Assembly (NCBI GenBank): GCA_003342895.1
Contig: PTFA01000498.1
Location: forward strand, 117,688-181,687
From: Casuarius casuarius
Lineage: Eukaryota > Chordata > Aves > Casuariiformes > Casuariidae
Reading direction: 5' to 3'
Length of the DNA: 64,000 bases
The notes below the pieces were generated by a model that was given only the letters and a program-made list of their open reading frames with translations, made no database searches and was not told where the DNA came from. The position numbers and the translations under genes are program-made. Of the stretch, positions 36,451 to 49,357 are shown in pieces (position 1 is the first letter of the stretch; each line of letters begins with the position of its first letter).

Positions 36451-37899
36451 AATAGCCTCAGGATGGGGTGGAAGACTGGGAGCAAGAAAGGATGTTACAC
36501 AGAAGGAGCTCCTGCCAGATAAGGACTCAACTCAGAATGGCCCCACGTGGCCAAATTGAAGCAATACTTGCCTTTCATTTAAAAATACTAGCCTGTGTTC
36601 TGACACATGAAAGCCAGAGTTTTTTATAGTTATTTGAACATTTCACAGCTTGCTGCAGCTAGAACAAAGACTTGCACCCGCAGCATTTAACCACCTTTTA
36701 GGCATCCTTAATGAGGGAAGAAAAATGCAACAAGAGAGAAAAAAATGGGGTTTTTTTGAACCTCCTGCCCCCTTGTGCATGTGCAAGTCATTGAACAAGG
36801 GTATGTACCTACAGATGGGCACAGGAGCACCACGACAGCATGTAGTCACTTGTGATCACCTCATATCTTTGAGATGTTTCTGAAGAGATTTTAAGGAGCT
36901 TGCAAGGGAAACTAAGGCACTGTTCTCCCATGAAGGATCTAAAGAAGATGCATGCACTTTATTCAGTCTCTGCAGCACAGAAGTCTTACAAGTTTGACAG
37001 AAAGCCTGCAAGAAGGTGCAGGTACTAGAATATCGCTTGCAGTGTAAGTTACTCAACAGAAAGGGCAAAAAGGGGAAGACAGCCTTTGTGAGAAAACATC
37101 TACGGAGTTATCACATCATAACCTGTTAAGAGAAGTTATCAAGTTGCCTTCACTCTAGTTCTGGAGTTTATAATGAAAAAGGAGTGAAGGGGTCTTTAAG
37201 AAAACAGAGCACTAGCATTTTCTTCCCCCCTCAGTGGTTGATTATTTTCTCTTAAATTTTCAGGAATTTAAAGCTTGCATGGGCCAAACTTTTGTTTTGC
37301 TTTTGGCAAAGCAGCAGGCTGAAGGGCAGGAAACAGAGGAACTTTATATTCACACATATTTGTGTAAAAAATTTAGTTACACATTGAATCCTACCAACTT
37401 ATAGTAGTGCAAAAGAAACACAAAATGTTCATCCAAGAACTATAGTTGTGGTTCGAATGCAAAATGATCAGCCTGTTTATGAAATACCTTTGGAAATTCT
37501 GTCCCAGAAGTTTGAGATGATTCCTTTATGGCCTGTTTAAAACGAAGCAGCAGGAGAGCCCACTTTTTCCACAGGCTCTATGCTGCCTGCAGCCTCTGAA
37601 CACACTCTCCCAGTTTCTCTTCCCCACCAAGAACAAAACGCTTCCCCCTGCTGTGCCCATTTGCTGCCTCCTGGCTGAGCAGGCTGCTGCAAAGGATCTT
37701 TGCATGTGAGGCTGTCAGAAGATGGTCTGTAATGAGCTCAGCGTACTGCCATACTCCCAGGCAGAGAACAGAGTGGCTTAGTCAGAAAGTACAGTCTGAG
37801 CACCACTTGCTGCACACATCCTCAAGAGAAAGGTGGCTATGAAACTCTGAACCCAACTTCCAGCTCAGTCCACTCTTCTCTGCAGTTTCATCTAACAGG

Positions 37900-38900
37900 C
37901 TGGCAGCTCTCAAGGGAGAGACTGGTCCTTTTCAGGAGGCTACTCAGTACATGCAGCCTTCGAACTCTCCTCCGTGCATCCAAAACAACTGCACGCAGGC
38001 AGCAAGAGAGGATGCTCCTGGGACTGCGGAACAATCCCTCTGCTTTGTGGCTTTCAACCCCTTGATAGGAGGTGGCAATACTATTCTATGCAGAAGCCTT
38101 TAACTATTAGAGTGGCTGCTTCCGTTTCCCAGAAAAATCCGTGTGGGACAAAGACCTCATATACAAGATGCCAAAGGACCTCACACCAGCAGGAGGGGGA
38201 GTTTTCTGCCTTCCCTGAGCCGCTGCCTTTGTCTTGCATTCCTCCTTCAGCACAGGGGACAGAGCCTTTGTCCCGGGCTGCGCCCACCATGTGCAGCTTC
38301 TCCCCCACTTCCTTACCGCAGCAGCCAGAGAGCAGCAGCCAGAGATGCTATTCTCACCAGGGCCTGCTGGCCCCCCTTGTGAGCTCCCGACCCTCCCGCG
38401 GAGGAGAGGTGGGATGGACAAAAGGCTGCCTGCAGGGAGCTCAGCTCCTCCCCGCTTTGGGCAGAAAACATTAGCAAGATCAGGCCTGATCTTGATGAAC
38501 TGTGGCCACTCACAACAAACACCTGCTAGGACACAGCATCCAAGTGTCCCCAGGGCACAGAGCCTGACGGCCGTCCCTGTACTGCTTGTGCTGTTCCAGC
38601 AGCCTTGCACAGAGGTACAGCACAAAGCTTTCTCTGGGTTTTTCCTCCCTCTTCCAGCGGCAGCCCATGTGCAGTACAGAGGCTGAAACAGTTTGTGCAT
38701 TTGTAAATACAACCGTATCATTGCAAATGTTGCTGCTCTGTCCTCCCCCCGACATTTGGGAGCAGCCCCAAAGCACAGGGTCTGATGCAGAGCACAAAGA
38801 GAAGGCAGGGGTCTTGTTTTTCTTAAATAAACCAACTGAATGAACTGTACTGAACAGCAGAAAAGCAACAAGCTAAGTTCAGTTCCCAGGCAGCAACAGG
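37900..38900. other. GC-rich patch with the longest open frame of the window
   Basis: This stretch is GC-richer than the surrounding intron and has long overlapping open frames on both strands: 265 codons on the minus strand (38107-38904) and 166 and 150 codons on the plus strand. Composition is rich in Cys, Ala and Gly with no domain I recognise, which fits stop-poor non-coding DNA. A perfect 20-bp palindrome is at 38475-38494. Confidence 0.6.
38475..38494. repeat. Perfect 20-bp palindrome
   Basis: CAAGATCAGGCCTGATCTTG reads identically on both strands, with no spacer and no mismatch. It is centred on AGGCCT. Its role is unknown; it could bind a dimeric protein or be a chance palindrome. 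Confidence 0.97.
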
Positions 38901-40189
38901 ACATGGGTTGACAGACTCAAAAGGGGCAACATCAGCTGAAGTCTACCCAATTCAAACTGGGCATCTAAATACCTGGCTAAAAAAAAAGCTTCCTCTTTTA
39001 AGCAGTACTCAGATCCCTTGCTTATTACCTGGTAATACTATGCAATCAGTAGAGCAGCTCAGGGAAGGCAGCTTCCCTTCTCTCTATTTGAACTGTCTTT
39101 TATAAGGAACAAGGACTTTCTGTGCCTCTGCTCCTGGCACAAAGTCTCTCCATACTTTAATGTCAACCTAGCCTTTGGGGATGGGGAAGGGCAGAGATCT
39201 TTCCTCAGCTGAGAGCTAGGAGTTAGGGACAATGGTGACTTCCATGAGGCAGCACAGGAACTACCCAGCTTGATCTGCGAGCCTGGACAAACTGCAGGAG
39301 AAAAAAAATGCCCAAACTCCATGAGGTTGGGGAGGTAGAGGAGGAAAGGCTCCTGTTACTCATGTTACACAGTTTGCTGAATGCCAACATAGACCACAGA
39401 TTTTTTTTTTTTTTTTTTTCCTCCTCCAAGTCAAATGAGAGTAAGGGTATCCCTGGGTTCCCAGCCATGCTTCCTACAGCTGAACTGCAGCTTGGGATGA
39501 AGCTGAGCAAGTGTAGTGCTCAGTTCAGGTTCATGTCACCAGTGCTGACAAAGTAAGAGATATCACCACAAGGCAGTGGGTGTTATGTTCCTCCACTGAA
39601 GTTTCTGAGAAAGAGGCCAGCATCTTTTAAACCTGGCTAGAGGTTGCAGGGCTTTTCTATCACTGCAGCAGGAGGAGTTAGGCAGAGAGGAGATTCTAGC
39701 TCTCTTGTACAGCACAATATCCTGGCGACTTCCAAGCAAAGAACAGGGAGATGCCACCCACCAAAAGCAGTAAGAGTTAAACTGAACTGTTATTTTCTCC
39801 CACTAGCAGTTGAAGAAATGACACAGCTCCAAGACGATGGGCAGGACAGACCCTGGCACTAAGCTGCCTCCAGGTTTTGCAAAGGGGCAGCATCTGCATA
39901 GTCTGTCTGTTCTGAACAGAAATAAAAGCCAAGTTATCCAGCCATAATCTAAGGTTATACAATTCCATTTACACTGCCAGGAAGAATGAGAACAGGCATA
40001 TTGCATGGCTGTACCATCTGTACGGTGACTTAACAGTATTAGGCAGCATTCACATCTGTATTTCTGTCTTATGATTCCCTCAGCTAGTTTACCACCAAGA
40101 TCTGAGCTCTTCTGACCTTGATAGGATTCACACAGATGAAGGACAGACCACCAGGTGCGTTCTAGCTCACAGCCTGGGAAGCCTCAGCC

Positions 40190-40320
40190 GAGGGCCTGAC
40201 CTACCACAAAGCTCTTCTCTGATGATGGGCAAGTCTCTTAACTCCCTCTGTGCCTCGACTCTCAGCTATAAAAATGGAACTGGTTGTATTTGCCTGCCTC
40301 ACAGGCACTATTACCAGTAT
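40190..40320 (+). repeat. MIR-type SINE relic
   Basis: The plus strand shows GATGGGCAAGTCTCTTAACT, CCCTCTGTGCCTCGACTCTC, a TATAAAAATGGAACTG block, and TGCCTGCCTCACAGG, matching the MIR core in forward orientation. The 5' half is too diverged to bound precisely. Confidence 0.82.
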
Positions 40321-42291
40321 CATGCCAAGGTCTGTCCTCTTCCTCCTTTCCAAGTAAAAGGGTCTCTGCACTGAAGAAAATGGATGCTGCACACAGTCAG
40401 CATTGCTACACTTTCTCCACAGACTCCTCTTAAGGGTTGGCAAGACCACCTTAATATTAAAAAAAGGCACTAGAAGTTTAAAGTTTCTTTGAGAGGGGGG
40501 AAAGAGCTATAAATGAGCTCTGCTGGACCAAGCCCAGATCAGTCACAGAAAAACCAAAACAGATCAGAGAAAAATATTTGATGCCAAGGACTAAACAGCA
40601 AGAAGGCTTCGAGACTTGCGTGAGAGTTGCTGTCAGGAAAGCAGATAGGTGTTCAGCTGCCCCATGCTTTGAGTGCACTCAAAGAAAAACATGTAAAGCA
40701 AAAACAGAACACGAACTTTTTCCCTCTGAGAGCTCAGACACGCAATCAAGGTATTGTAGCTTAAATGCCATCTATTAGCTAGGCTGCAACAACTGCACAC
40801 AGTCTTAGGCCTAGGCTAATGCAAGACGAGCTGATGAGTCTTGAGCTGCAAAAGTAAAGGTTTACTGTAACCGGCACTGTCTTGCACGCTAGCTAATGGG
40901 CATACATACACACACCTCCCAAGCGCCAGCAGAGCTGCTACAGCAGGACAAGCCCCATCTGGAGGGACCCGTAACATGGGCAAAACGCTACTCGGGAGGC
41001 AGCTTTAGCAGGGCAGGGCAATCAGTGCCAGGGGGCACATTTCAACCCTTGAGCATCCTGAGAGTAAGAGCAATCAGAAGGTAAGAATAAATGTGGTTAC
41101 AGCTTCAACATTTACTCTGTGCAACTCTGGGACAGTATTTCAAGAGAATGTGCTTTTATATTCCTACAAAATGTCTCCTCTCAGAGACATCCTTTCTGTA
41201 GATAAAAACATTTTTCCTGAGGTTTCTTCAGCATTGTCTGGCTGCTCAGCAGCTCTGGAGACAGATGTTCCTTTTTGGATTACTGGCAGCGCTGCATAAG
41301 CTCTGCTTGTGATCCACAGGGGGAAAAAGGGCCGGGTCCATCTGCAAATGGTACTTTGCTGCAAACTCCAGCCACGATCACTGAGACATTTTGCAATATT
41401 ATCTTTTGCCAATTCCCTCACCAGTAGCTTCTGAGCCTTCAGCCAGCGCTGGGAAAAACCAGTGACAGGTTAGAGCCCCAAAGCCGTGCTGCACAGAGCA
41501 TGGCCACAGCACAAGCTGGTAGCTGTCTGCTGCGCCTGGCACGTCAGCAGACTGCTCCGCACACAAGGAACCAGCTTGTTTTATCAGCGAGTACATAGTT
41601 TGGTACCAGCCAGAGCACGTACTCCCCAGCTGGAAGCTAGGGGACATGACATGGCTGGCTTAGGAGATGCAGGAGGAGCAGAAAAGTGGGAAATATTGGG
41701 GAGCTGAGCTCATAAGCAGCAGTATGGGGAGAAGTGGATTTATTGCAGGGGTATGGGACATATAGGGACTAAGAGACATACAGAAAGCACCAGGCTTCAT
41801 CTGTTCTGCTGCTCACAGATCAGCTTGTTTTATGGGAAACGTTCTAAAGAGGAATTAGGCTAAACCCCAACCAATTTCTCATGGACCACTGAATAACTAT
41901 CAGATGATGATAGCTTTTGGCCATGACAAGCTTGGGTTAAATTGGAACCAATGACTTAATTTTTCCATACCCCCTTTACAGAATTTAGGCATGCAGTCCA
42001 CTCACTTGGTTGAATCCTATTGACCTAAGGCAAACAACTGGCCAGGAGTTTATTCTGTAAGCTTCATTGCACTACGGTTCCAATGTTTGTGCAGCAGATT
42101 TCACTACATAACAGGTTCTGTTGAAATGAAATTTATATTGATTTATTCTTCTTTATGGAGCTAAAAACACAGCTAATCCCCCCATTTTGAATCTAAAATC
42201 CTGGAATACTATAGAGGAGCCAGGGCCAGCTCTACACTGTAAGCTGGTCAATATTACAAACAGATGATAGAAAAAATATATATACTTTTTT

Positions 42292-42311
42292 AAAAAAAAA
42301 AAAAAAAAAAA
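42292..42311. repeat. A20 homopolymer
   Basis: Twenty A preceded by an AT-rich stretch that includes TATATATA. No retroposon body is recognisable upstream. Confidence 0.9.
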
Positions 42312-42636
42312 CCAGAGCCATAGCAACCATAACAGAATAATAAATCAGCCTGGGATTTAAAAAAAATAAAGGCACAGTCAAGAAAAAGAAATATATGAAT
42401 TATTGGGAGATTCTATTTGACTTTAGTCATCCTGTTGGGAAGAAATAAACACTGTTTTACAAGCAAACTAGACAAGTCTAATTTGTACTCAAGGAAGTCT
42501 GTGTTTTGTTTTCTTTTCCTCCTTTTTGCAAACAGAAATTTGCCTGCGTCAAGGATGTTTGAAAACACATCAGCAAGGAAAGTCATTGAGGCTACCACAC
42601 TGAGGCTTTCTAGACACCAGAAAATCAGAAGATGAG

Positions 42637-42803
42637 GTCTAGTGGTTAAGCAAGGGCAACAGGTGTCAAGATATTCACCCGTTCAATGGCCTTGGGCAGG
42701 TGACCTTAGCCAAATGACTTAATCCCGCCGTATCTCATTTTCAGTGTAAAAGTTATATTGCCTGCCCGACACAAAGTGCCTCTGTGGCTCAGATTAAATT
42801 AAC
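42637..42803 (+). repeat. MIR-type SINE relic (first of an inverted pair)
   Basis: It starts with GTCTAGTGGTTAAGCA, the tRNA-related head of MIR, and continues through GGCCTTGGGCAGGTGACC, CAAATGACTTAATCC, TCATTTTCAGTGTAAAAG, ATTGCCTGCC and CTCAGATTAAATTAAC. It covers most of the consensus length in plus orientation. Confidence 0.82.
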
Positions 42804-42867
42804 TTTGAACCAGATGAAAATTGCCAAATGAGAGTGCTTCTTCACCAGCAGACCTTGGGACTCTCGT

Positions 42868-42975
42868 CACCCTCCTCATTTATCAAAGGGGAATTGGAGG
42901 CACACAGAGGTGGCACAATACGCTCAAACCAATTCAGTGGGCCAACGACATAGGCAGGAACAGTATATGCATTTC
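42868..42975 (-). repeat. MIR-type SINE relic (second of an inverted pair)
   Basis: The plus strand reads CACCCTCCTCATTTATCAAA, GGGGAATTGGAGGCACACAG and GGTGGCACAATACGC, the complement of the MIR core. It lies about 65 bases from a forward copy, so a transcript could fold back between the two. Confidence 0.72.
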
Positions 42976-44355
42976 CTCAAACTACAGATTAGCCATTAGA
43001 CAGTAATTCCTACCTGAGGAAAGTAGTACATGTCAGAAGTAACTAAGTGAAGCTAGACGTACTTCATTTGGGGCCTGCTTTCTAGGCTGGCTTCTGAAGG
43101 CTCGTGTGGCTGTGCTGCCTCGGGCACTCGCGCATCAGTCACAACCACCTTTCCTTCCAGTGACTTCGGGAAATCGGCCAACAGATTTGAATCATGACAG
43201 AGAGCAATAGGGGTTCACGGGTACTAAATTTCTACAGGTTTCACAAAAGGAGCTAAAGGAGCAAGACCCTCTTAGTGCTATCCAAGAGAAAGGCTGAGAA
43301 CAGCAGCTCCCATATGTTGGAGATGTTGGAGAATACTTCAGGAAGCTCAGCCCTGAGAAAAACCTACAGGAAAATGGATTTTACTGCCTGTACTGCTCAT
43401 AAACCTCTTCTTTATAGGAGGAGGGCAGCTGCTGTTGCCTCCCCTAGAAGTTGTGGGCATTTAACACACATGCTATCGACCCCCCAGACCTTTACATGAC
43501 ACCCACATATCCACCAGAGTCTGAACCACAGACCAACAAAACCCCATGCACAGAAGTAAAGTTTTCTACCATGCCAGGATGGAGTCCATTCTGGCAAGTA
43601 CAGTAATGTCTTGTCAAGCATCTTATCAGAGCCAAACGGCCCCCTCCCAGTCCCAGGAATTTTTTAATCTATTGTCTAGAGTCACTCAGAGGTCACAAAG
43701 TATTCCCTACATAAGCTCGCGGAGAGAGAAGAGAATAAGCCAAGACACCTCTTACCTTCTCTTGAGAAAAGGGCATCCCCCACAACCAGAGTACAGAGGC
43801 AGCAGGCATGCCAAGAGAAAAGGTATTTGTGGGCAGAAACTCAGCTATTACTATTTTGGTCACTGTGTTGACACACTGCTGTCAACTTATATAACTCATT
43901 GTGTACCTGCAGGAATTAGTTCTGTCCGATATAGTGTATTAAATTTTGCTAAGGAGTAACTTAGTCAAGGTTATCCAAAATTTAACAATTGTCTCTGCTA
44001 TGTATAAGCAACTTTCTCCTCCAATTTTCTCTTGAAGTAATCACGTGAAATGTATACTAAAGTACCACACAAATTGCATCTTGCATGTTTGCTTCCTTTG
44101 CTTGTAGGTTTTTACTATAGTTTCACAGTCCCCCAACTCACAAACACACCTTCTCCTACAACTTCCTACTATCGACTTGTCAAAGGTTAAAAATTCGACT
44201 TTTAAATTAGCTGAGATTTCAAAACTCACATTTATGCATCTTTCAGCACACGAGCAACCGGAAAACTAGAGAAAAAGATGATAAATTATGTATTCATGAA
44301 ACCAGAGAAAAGATCTGAAGGCAACATCTAATCACTCACAAGACAAGCTATAAAG

Positions 44356-45930
44356 GGGACCCAACGGGAGGATCAGCTCTTCCTGACAAATATCCAAGAG
44401 GAATAGTTTAACCTGTTCTCAAAGGTCTCCAGCACTGGGAATTCCAAAACTATTCTAGTGCTTTACTATATTTACCATCAAAGAGGTTTTTTTAAATGAC
44501 AAACCTAAACCTACCTTACAGAATTTGAATAGGAATGGGCTTCTCATATCCCCAGCAGCCATGTAGAAAAATTTATTATTTTATTCCTTACAGCAGCCTT
44601 CTGCATATTTGAAGACTGTTCTCACATCTTCCCTCTATCTTCTCTTCCCTAGACTAAACATACATAATCCCCAGATCTTTCCTCCACAGGTCATATTTTC
44701 TAAGCCTTTGTGTCATTCTTATTGCTCTCCTTGGGACTCTCTCCCACTGGGATAAATCTGACTTGAAATCTTGTGCCCCGCACTAGAACCAATGCTCTCC
44801 TTTTACCTTCACAGTGTTGCCAGAATAACTGAGGACTGTATCACACTTAACATACAGAACACTTATTTATGCATCAGAGCACATTTGCTTTTTTCTCTGA
44901 GTGAAGTAAGCATTGGTTTATGTATAGCTCATTATCAATAGCAATTCCCAATCTTTTCCTTTCAGGACTTCTGCCTTTGCCAGTTGTTCCCCAACTAGTA
45001 ATTGTGGGTTGGATTTTTCCTGCATAAGCACAGAAACTTGCACTTGCTGCACCTTACTGAATGACACACAGCTACTTCAGACTATTTCCTCAATCAGCAA
45101 AGGCTTTTCTGAACTCCAGTCCTATCTGCGTAGTGCTTGTAGACAATCTGCAAGTTTGCTGGGTCTGGAAGTTTCATCAGGAAACTCTGTATTTCATCAT
45201 GCAGGTCGGTACCTATTGCATCAGCCCTAGGACAGCTTCCAGTGGAATCCCAGCTCCGCACATTGCTCGTGGTTGATAACAACACACTGACAAGTACTTG
45301 GAGACTAGAAATCTAACTAGTATTGCACCTCTCCTAGTTTTATTAAAACCATATTTCTTTAGCTTGCTCACGGACCTGTTATGTGAGATAATGTCAAAAG
45401 TCTCAGTAGTGTCAAAGTAACCAATATTCACCACTTCCTACAGTGCCTGTTACTTTGTACAGAATTTAATTAGTTTGCTCTGATTTATTCTTGGTAAAAT
45501 CAACTCTGGAACTTCCATCATTCCCTTGATGTCATCTGGATGGCTTGTTTTTCCTAGAAGTTTCTTAGCAGCTGAAGTATGGTCAACTGACTACAAGCCT
45601 CTGATTTTATTTTTTTAAATCAAGGACAGCAGTACTGGCCATTTTCCAGCCTCCAGGAAATCCACCTGTGCCCAAAAGTTCCCAGCTGTAACCACAGGGG
45701 CTCACGGGGACTGCTTAGGCTGAAGGAAATGTCATCAGGCCCAGCCGGCTTGGAAACCTCTAATTTATCCATGGAGATCCTCTTAATATTTCTGAAGCTA
45801 GCTTCACTAGCTAGCTCCCCACTAGTCTTCCATAGCAGAAAAATCAGCCACAGCATGTACTATGCCTTTACCTTTAGGCCATAACGTAACATGTTTTTCC
45901 TGACTGTTCTCCAGATCTGTACCTGAAAGC
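44356..45930 (-). mobile_element. CR1 LINE fragment with decayed reverse transcriptase
   Basis: An old 5'-truncated CR1 retrotransposon, inserted in the same orientation as SUFU. The plus strand shows the reverse complement of the CR1 3' half: ACCTGTTCTCAAAGGTCTCC near its 3' end, a CTTCCCTAGACTAAACATA block, GGGACTCTCTCCCACTGGG, AACTTGCACTTGCTGCACC, CAATCTGCAAGTTTGCTG and ATGTCATCAGGCCCAGCC. Minus-strand translation near 45213-45434 still shows reverse-transcriptase pieces such as FDIISHN and a KLKKYGF segment, the counterpart of the CR1 FDTVSHN motif, and near 45720 KPAGPDDI. Frames are broken by stops and shifts, so it is dead. The left boundary is clearer than the right. Confidence 0.88.
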
Positions 45931-47934
45931 TGTAACTGTTCTCTTTCAGACCAAGAAACATGGAAGCTGCAAGAACTCAGATACACAACACATTTATTTC
46001 CATGCCACATTAATACATTGCCTTCATTATGTAAACCAGTCAGGCCCTTGAAAACAACCTGACTTGAAATAAGAAAGAAATTGCACATTTCAGTTTCAGG
46101 AAAACACAACCCATGGCCTTTCTACACTCACCAAGTGTCCTAATAACACAGTTCCTAAAGAGTTAACCATGTAACAAGCCCTGAATATGCTTTCCATAGG
46201 AAGAGCATTTCTTTCTCTTAGTTTGAGTTGAAATATAAATTTGTTCCACCATGAGATATTCCCAAAACACCCACGAACCATGACAAGTTAAGGTCACTGA
46301 ATTTCATTTTCAAGGTTCAGTGTTTTTTTTTTATTTTTTTTTTTAACTAAAAATAACAGGGTTGGAATTTGTGGTCATGGTCAAACAGTGATAAAATTCA
46401 AAACAGATAAAGCCACAAACAAAACTTTGAGAATCACAAACTTCATTTTGTTGAAGGAGAAGAAATAGTGCCATTTAATCAAAAGCACAAAGCATCAAGT
46501 GTTTGTTACAGTGAACAGGGAAGCCAAGGCTCAAAGAGGTCTGAAATTCAATGCAGAAGACTGCTGCTTTTCTAAACTACAGCCACACTGCAGGAGAGAT
46601 GGAAACAAAAGAATACAACATTCATCTGCCTAAAAATGTTTGTTACAAAAATGCATCACCTGCAATGAGATATGCTTTACAATTGCAATACACAGTAATA
46701 ATATTTAGGACAGCAGTAGCTGTTAGAGGAATTTTCAACCTAATCATCACCATCTGAAAATGCTCAGACACAGCAGGGGCATAACTACACCTTACTCTCC
46801 CACCGCTTCAGTTGGACCCAGCAAAGAACATCCATGATAACCAAGAAGGTGGCTTATTATTTAAGAGATATGAATCTCGCTCTTAGCATAGTTTTTAAAG
46901 TAAATAATCCTTTGACATGCCAAACTGCTTGGAGCCTATCCACAAAGTCTCTGCCAGTTTTATTTTTTCTCTTGCTTCTTGTTCAGAGTGGATTAATAAG
47001 CATTACTCAAGTTGTTTTGATTCAAATGTTTTAAAGGCTATTTTGGAGTATTAGAGACTCAACAGACTTTTAAACAGAGCAGCAAAAGAGTAAGGTACAT
47101 ACTACACTACAGTCCTTAAAGTACATTTATCATTGTTGCGCTTGACAAATGCCCCAAACAGCACAGTCAGAAAGACTTGAGTAAAAAAGAAATATTTCAT
47201 CATGTAAAACAATGCTATAGTGCCACACACTCCTGTATGCAGAATGGGTTTCAAGAGAAATACCCCTTCAAATGCTCATCCGTTTTAATGTGTTAGCATC
47301 TACCAAGAGAAGTTCTGTAAAAGACCAAGGAAAGAAGCAACCTGCAAAAACCTTACTCGGCTTTGCAAACTGGTCATGTTAGACTGGGGAAAATCCAATT
47401 TTGCTGAACAAATCATACTGCCCAATCACCCAGAAGGTAAGGGAGAACATGGGAATTGCTCTGGAGATTCCCAGTCTGAGAGGAGGCAGGGAATGGGAAT
47501 TGAGCAAGGTAAAGTGGACCATATCGGATATAGCAGGAGTATTGGGGACTTGTTAGAGCAATGGAGTGAGCTTACACTAAACTGGAAAATGACCACATCT
47601 GGCTACAGTCTGCCAGCATTGCCCTGAGAAACCGAGGAGAAATGTGCCATTGAGTTTACCCCCATGCCAAGCCTTACTTTTGAATGCCTCATCTTGTCTG
47701 GATTAACCCGGAGTCTATGATTAGCAAAGAGAGGGCCAGAAGATTTTAGCCTAAGTGAGAAAATTATTATCCAAAAGGGGCAAGTGATAACAAAGTTTGT
47801 ACTAAAATAAAACTATGCCTTGATCACTCACTGCAGCACCACAGGGAGGAAAAGTTTGTAATACTTGTTCACAGCATGCAGCTGCTTGCTGCAGGGCGGG
47901 AAACTATGAAAAAAGTCACAGAAGAGTATGTTTA

Positions 47935-48590
47935 AGAGGACCTCTGGGGCCCTCTTGTCCACCCTCCTATTTGAAGGAGAACTATCAGCAATGCTAGATC
48001 AGGGCAGCTATAGGTTTGTTTAGGTAAGTGTTGAGCCCTGTCAGGGATGGAAATCCCTGATCTTGAGGAAGTGTTCTTGTGCTTTGCCACCCTCTTTGTG
48101 AGCAAGTTTTCCTTAAAATCCTTTCAGACCCTCCCTTACTGCAATTCATAGCTGTAGCCCCTTGTTGTATCATCTACAAGGGGTCTGCAGTCCTGTAACT
48201 ACCCTTCAAATACCTGCGGGCTGCTATTAGGTCATCCTTCACCTTCTCCTTACAGACTAAACCAGCCCTGCTTCCTCCGCTCCTTCTCCTAGCACATGTG
48301 CTCTAGGCCCCCAGTCACCTTGGCAGCCTCCGCTGGATACTCTCCAGTTTCTCAGCATCTCTTAAACTGTGAGGTCCAAAACTAGACACAGTATTTTAAG
48401 CAAGGCCTCATCTAGTGCCAAGTAGAAGAGGTAATAACTGCTCTCAATCTGCTGGACATGCTCTTCCTAATGTAACCCAGTATGTGGTTTGCCTATTGCA
48501 TGATGAGCACACTCTTGGCTCATATTTAATTTCATATTCGAAGACCAATTTATGATTCACACACTTTTTTTTTGACAACACAAACTGAGT
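47935..48590 (-). mobile_element. CR1 LINE fragment, 3' part
   Basis: A second CR1 copy in the same orientation. Plus-strand words typical of reversed CR1 are GACCTCTGGGGCCCTCTTG, CTTACAGACTAAACCAGC, TTGGCAGCCTCCGCTGG, ACTCTCCAGTTTCTCAGC, AACTAGACACAGTATTTTA, AAGCAAGGCCTCATCTAG and CTTGGCTCATATTTAAT. It is less diverged than the copy at 44356-45930 and may be a different subfamily. No open reading frame remains. Confidence 0.9.
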
Positions 48591-49348
48591 ACTAAACACC
48601 CAGAGGCTAGAATCTATTAAAGCATATTTGAGCAATATTTTAAACAAGCCATGAAAGTCAAAATCAGCATGGACAAGCAGAGGATAACACTGAAGGCCCT
48701 TGGAAATTCATGTCATAGGGACTATGATATGCATAGGCAAAAATGCTATTTCAGTGTAGGCTGAAAAACAGTTCATTTGCTTTGAAGTCAGAAAGATGAG
48801 ATTGTGCTAGTGGCAGGAAACTTGAGAAACCTTCCAGCAGAACAATCCTTCCATTAGCAAAACTTTTCTAACAGGCTTATTGACACTTACATGCAAACAA
48901 GGCCTGCTAATATTATGAAGGAGAAAGTGCCACCTCATCTACCAGGAAAAGCTGTTCCTAGGCTGCTTTGTGGACAGGGAAGTTCTCTGCCCTGACTACC
49001 AGTTTAGCTTAGTCACTGGGAAGTTTTTCCCTCAAGAACCCTACAAAACCCCCATTTCCCTGTGCAGACTTCTTTCCCATGGAAAGGGCGAGACAAACAA
49101 GCTGCTGCAATAGACAGGTTGCTTAACATGCAACTAGAAGGCACTGAAATTACTGTGGTAAAGAGAATGTTATGAGAGCCTATGCAAGGCTAGAATTTTG
49201 AAAGGCTCCAAAAGAAACCTTGTATGTAGTATGTTATAGCAAAATGTGTCATATGTTGTATTGTACCTAAGAGGGAGGCCATAAAATCAGATGCTTTCTT
49301 CACACCCTGCAGTTAATGCATACAAAATAATGAGCATGAATCTATCAC

Positions 49349-49357
49349 TGGGTGGTC
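49349..49357 (+). promoter_or_regulatory. Exact GLI consensus 9-mer
   Basis: TGGGTGGTC is the canonical GLI binding sequence on this strand. It lies in SUFU intron 3, about 1.4 kb downstream of exon 3. A single 9-mer is expected by chance about once in two windows of this size, so function is unproven. Confidence 0.25.

Noticed and set aside
35933..36451. 172-codon open frame on the plus strand
   Set aside because: Located in a pyrimidine-rich GC patch with several overlapping frames; no recognisable protein family or splice context.
37448..37462. tRNA B-box-like GGTTCGAATGC
   Set aside because: No matching A box or cloverleaf arms around it; a chance partial match.
38107..38904. 265-codon open frame on the minus strand, the longest in the window
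   Set aside because: It lies in a GC-rich, stop-poor patch of intron 3, has open frames opposite it on the other strand, shows Cys/Ala/Gly-rich composition and no domain I recognise. I judge it a chance frame, though a conservation test would settle it.
44356..48590. Possibility that the CR1 fragments encode a working reverse transcriptase
   Set aside because: The frames are interrupted by stops and shifts and both copies are 5'-truncated.
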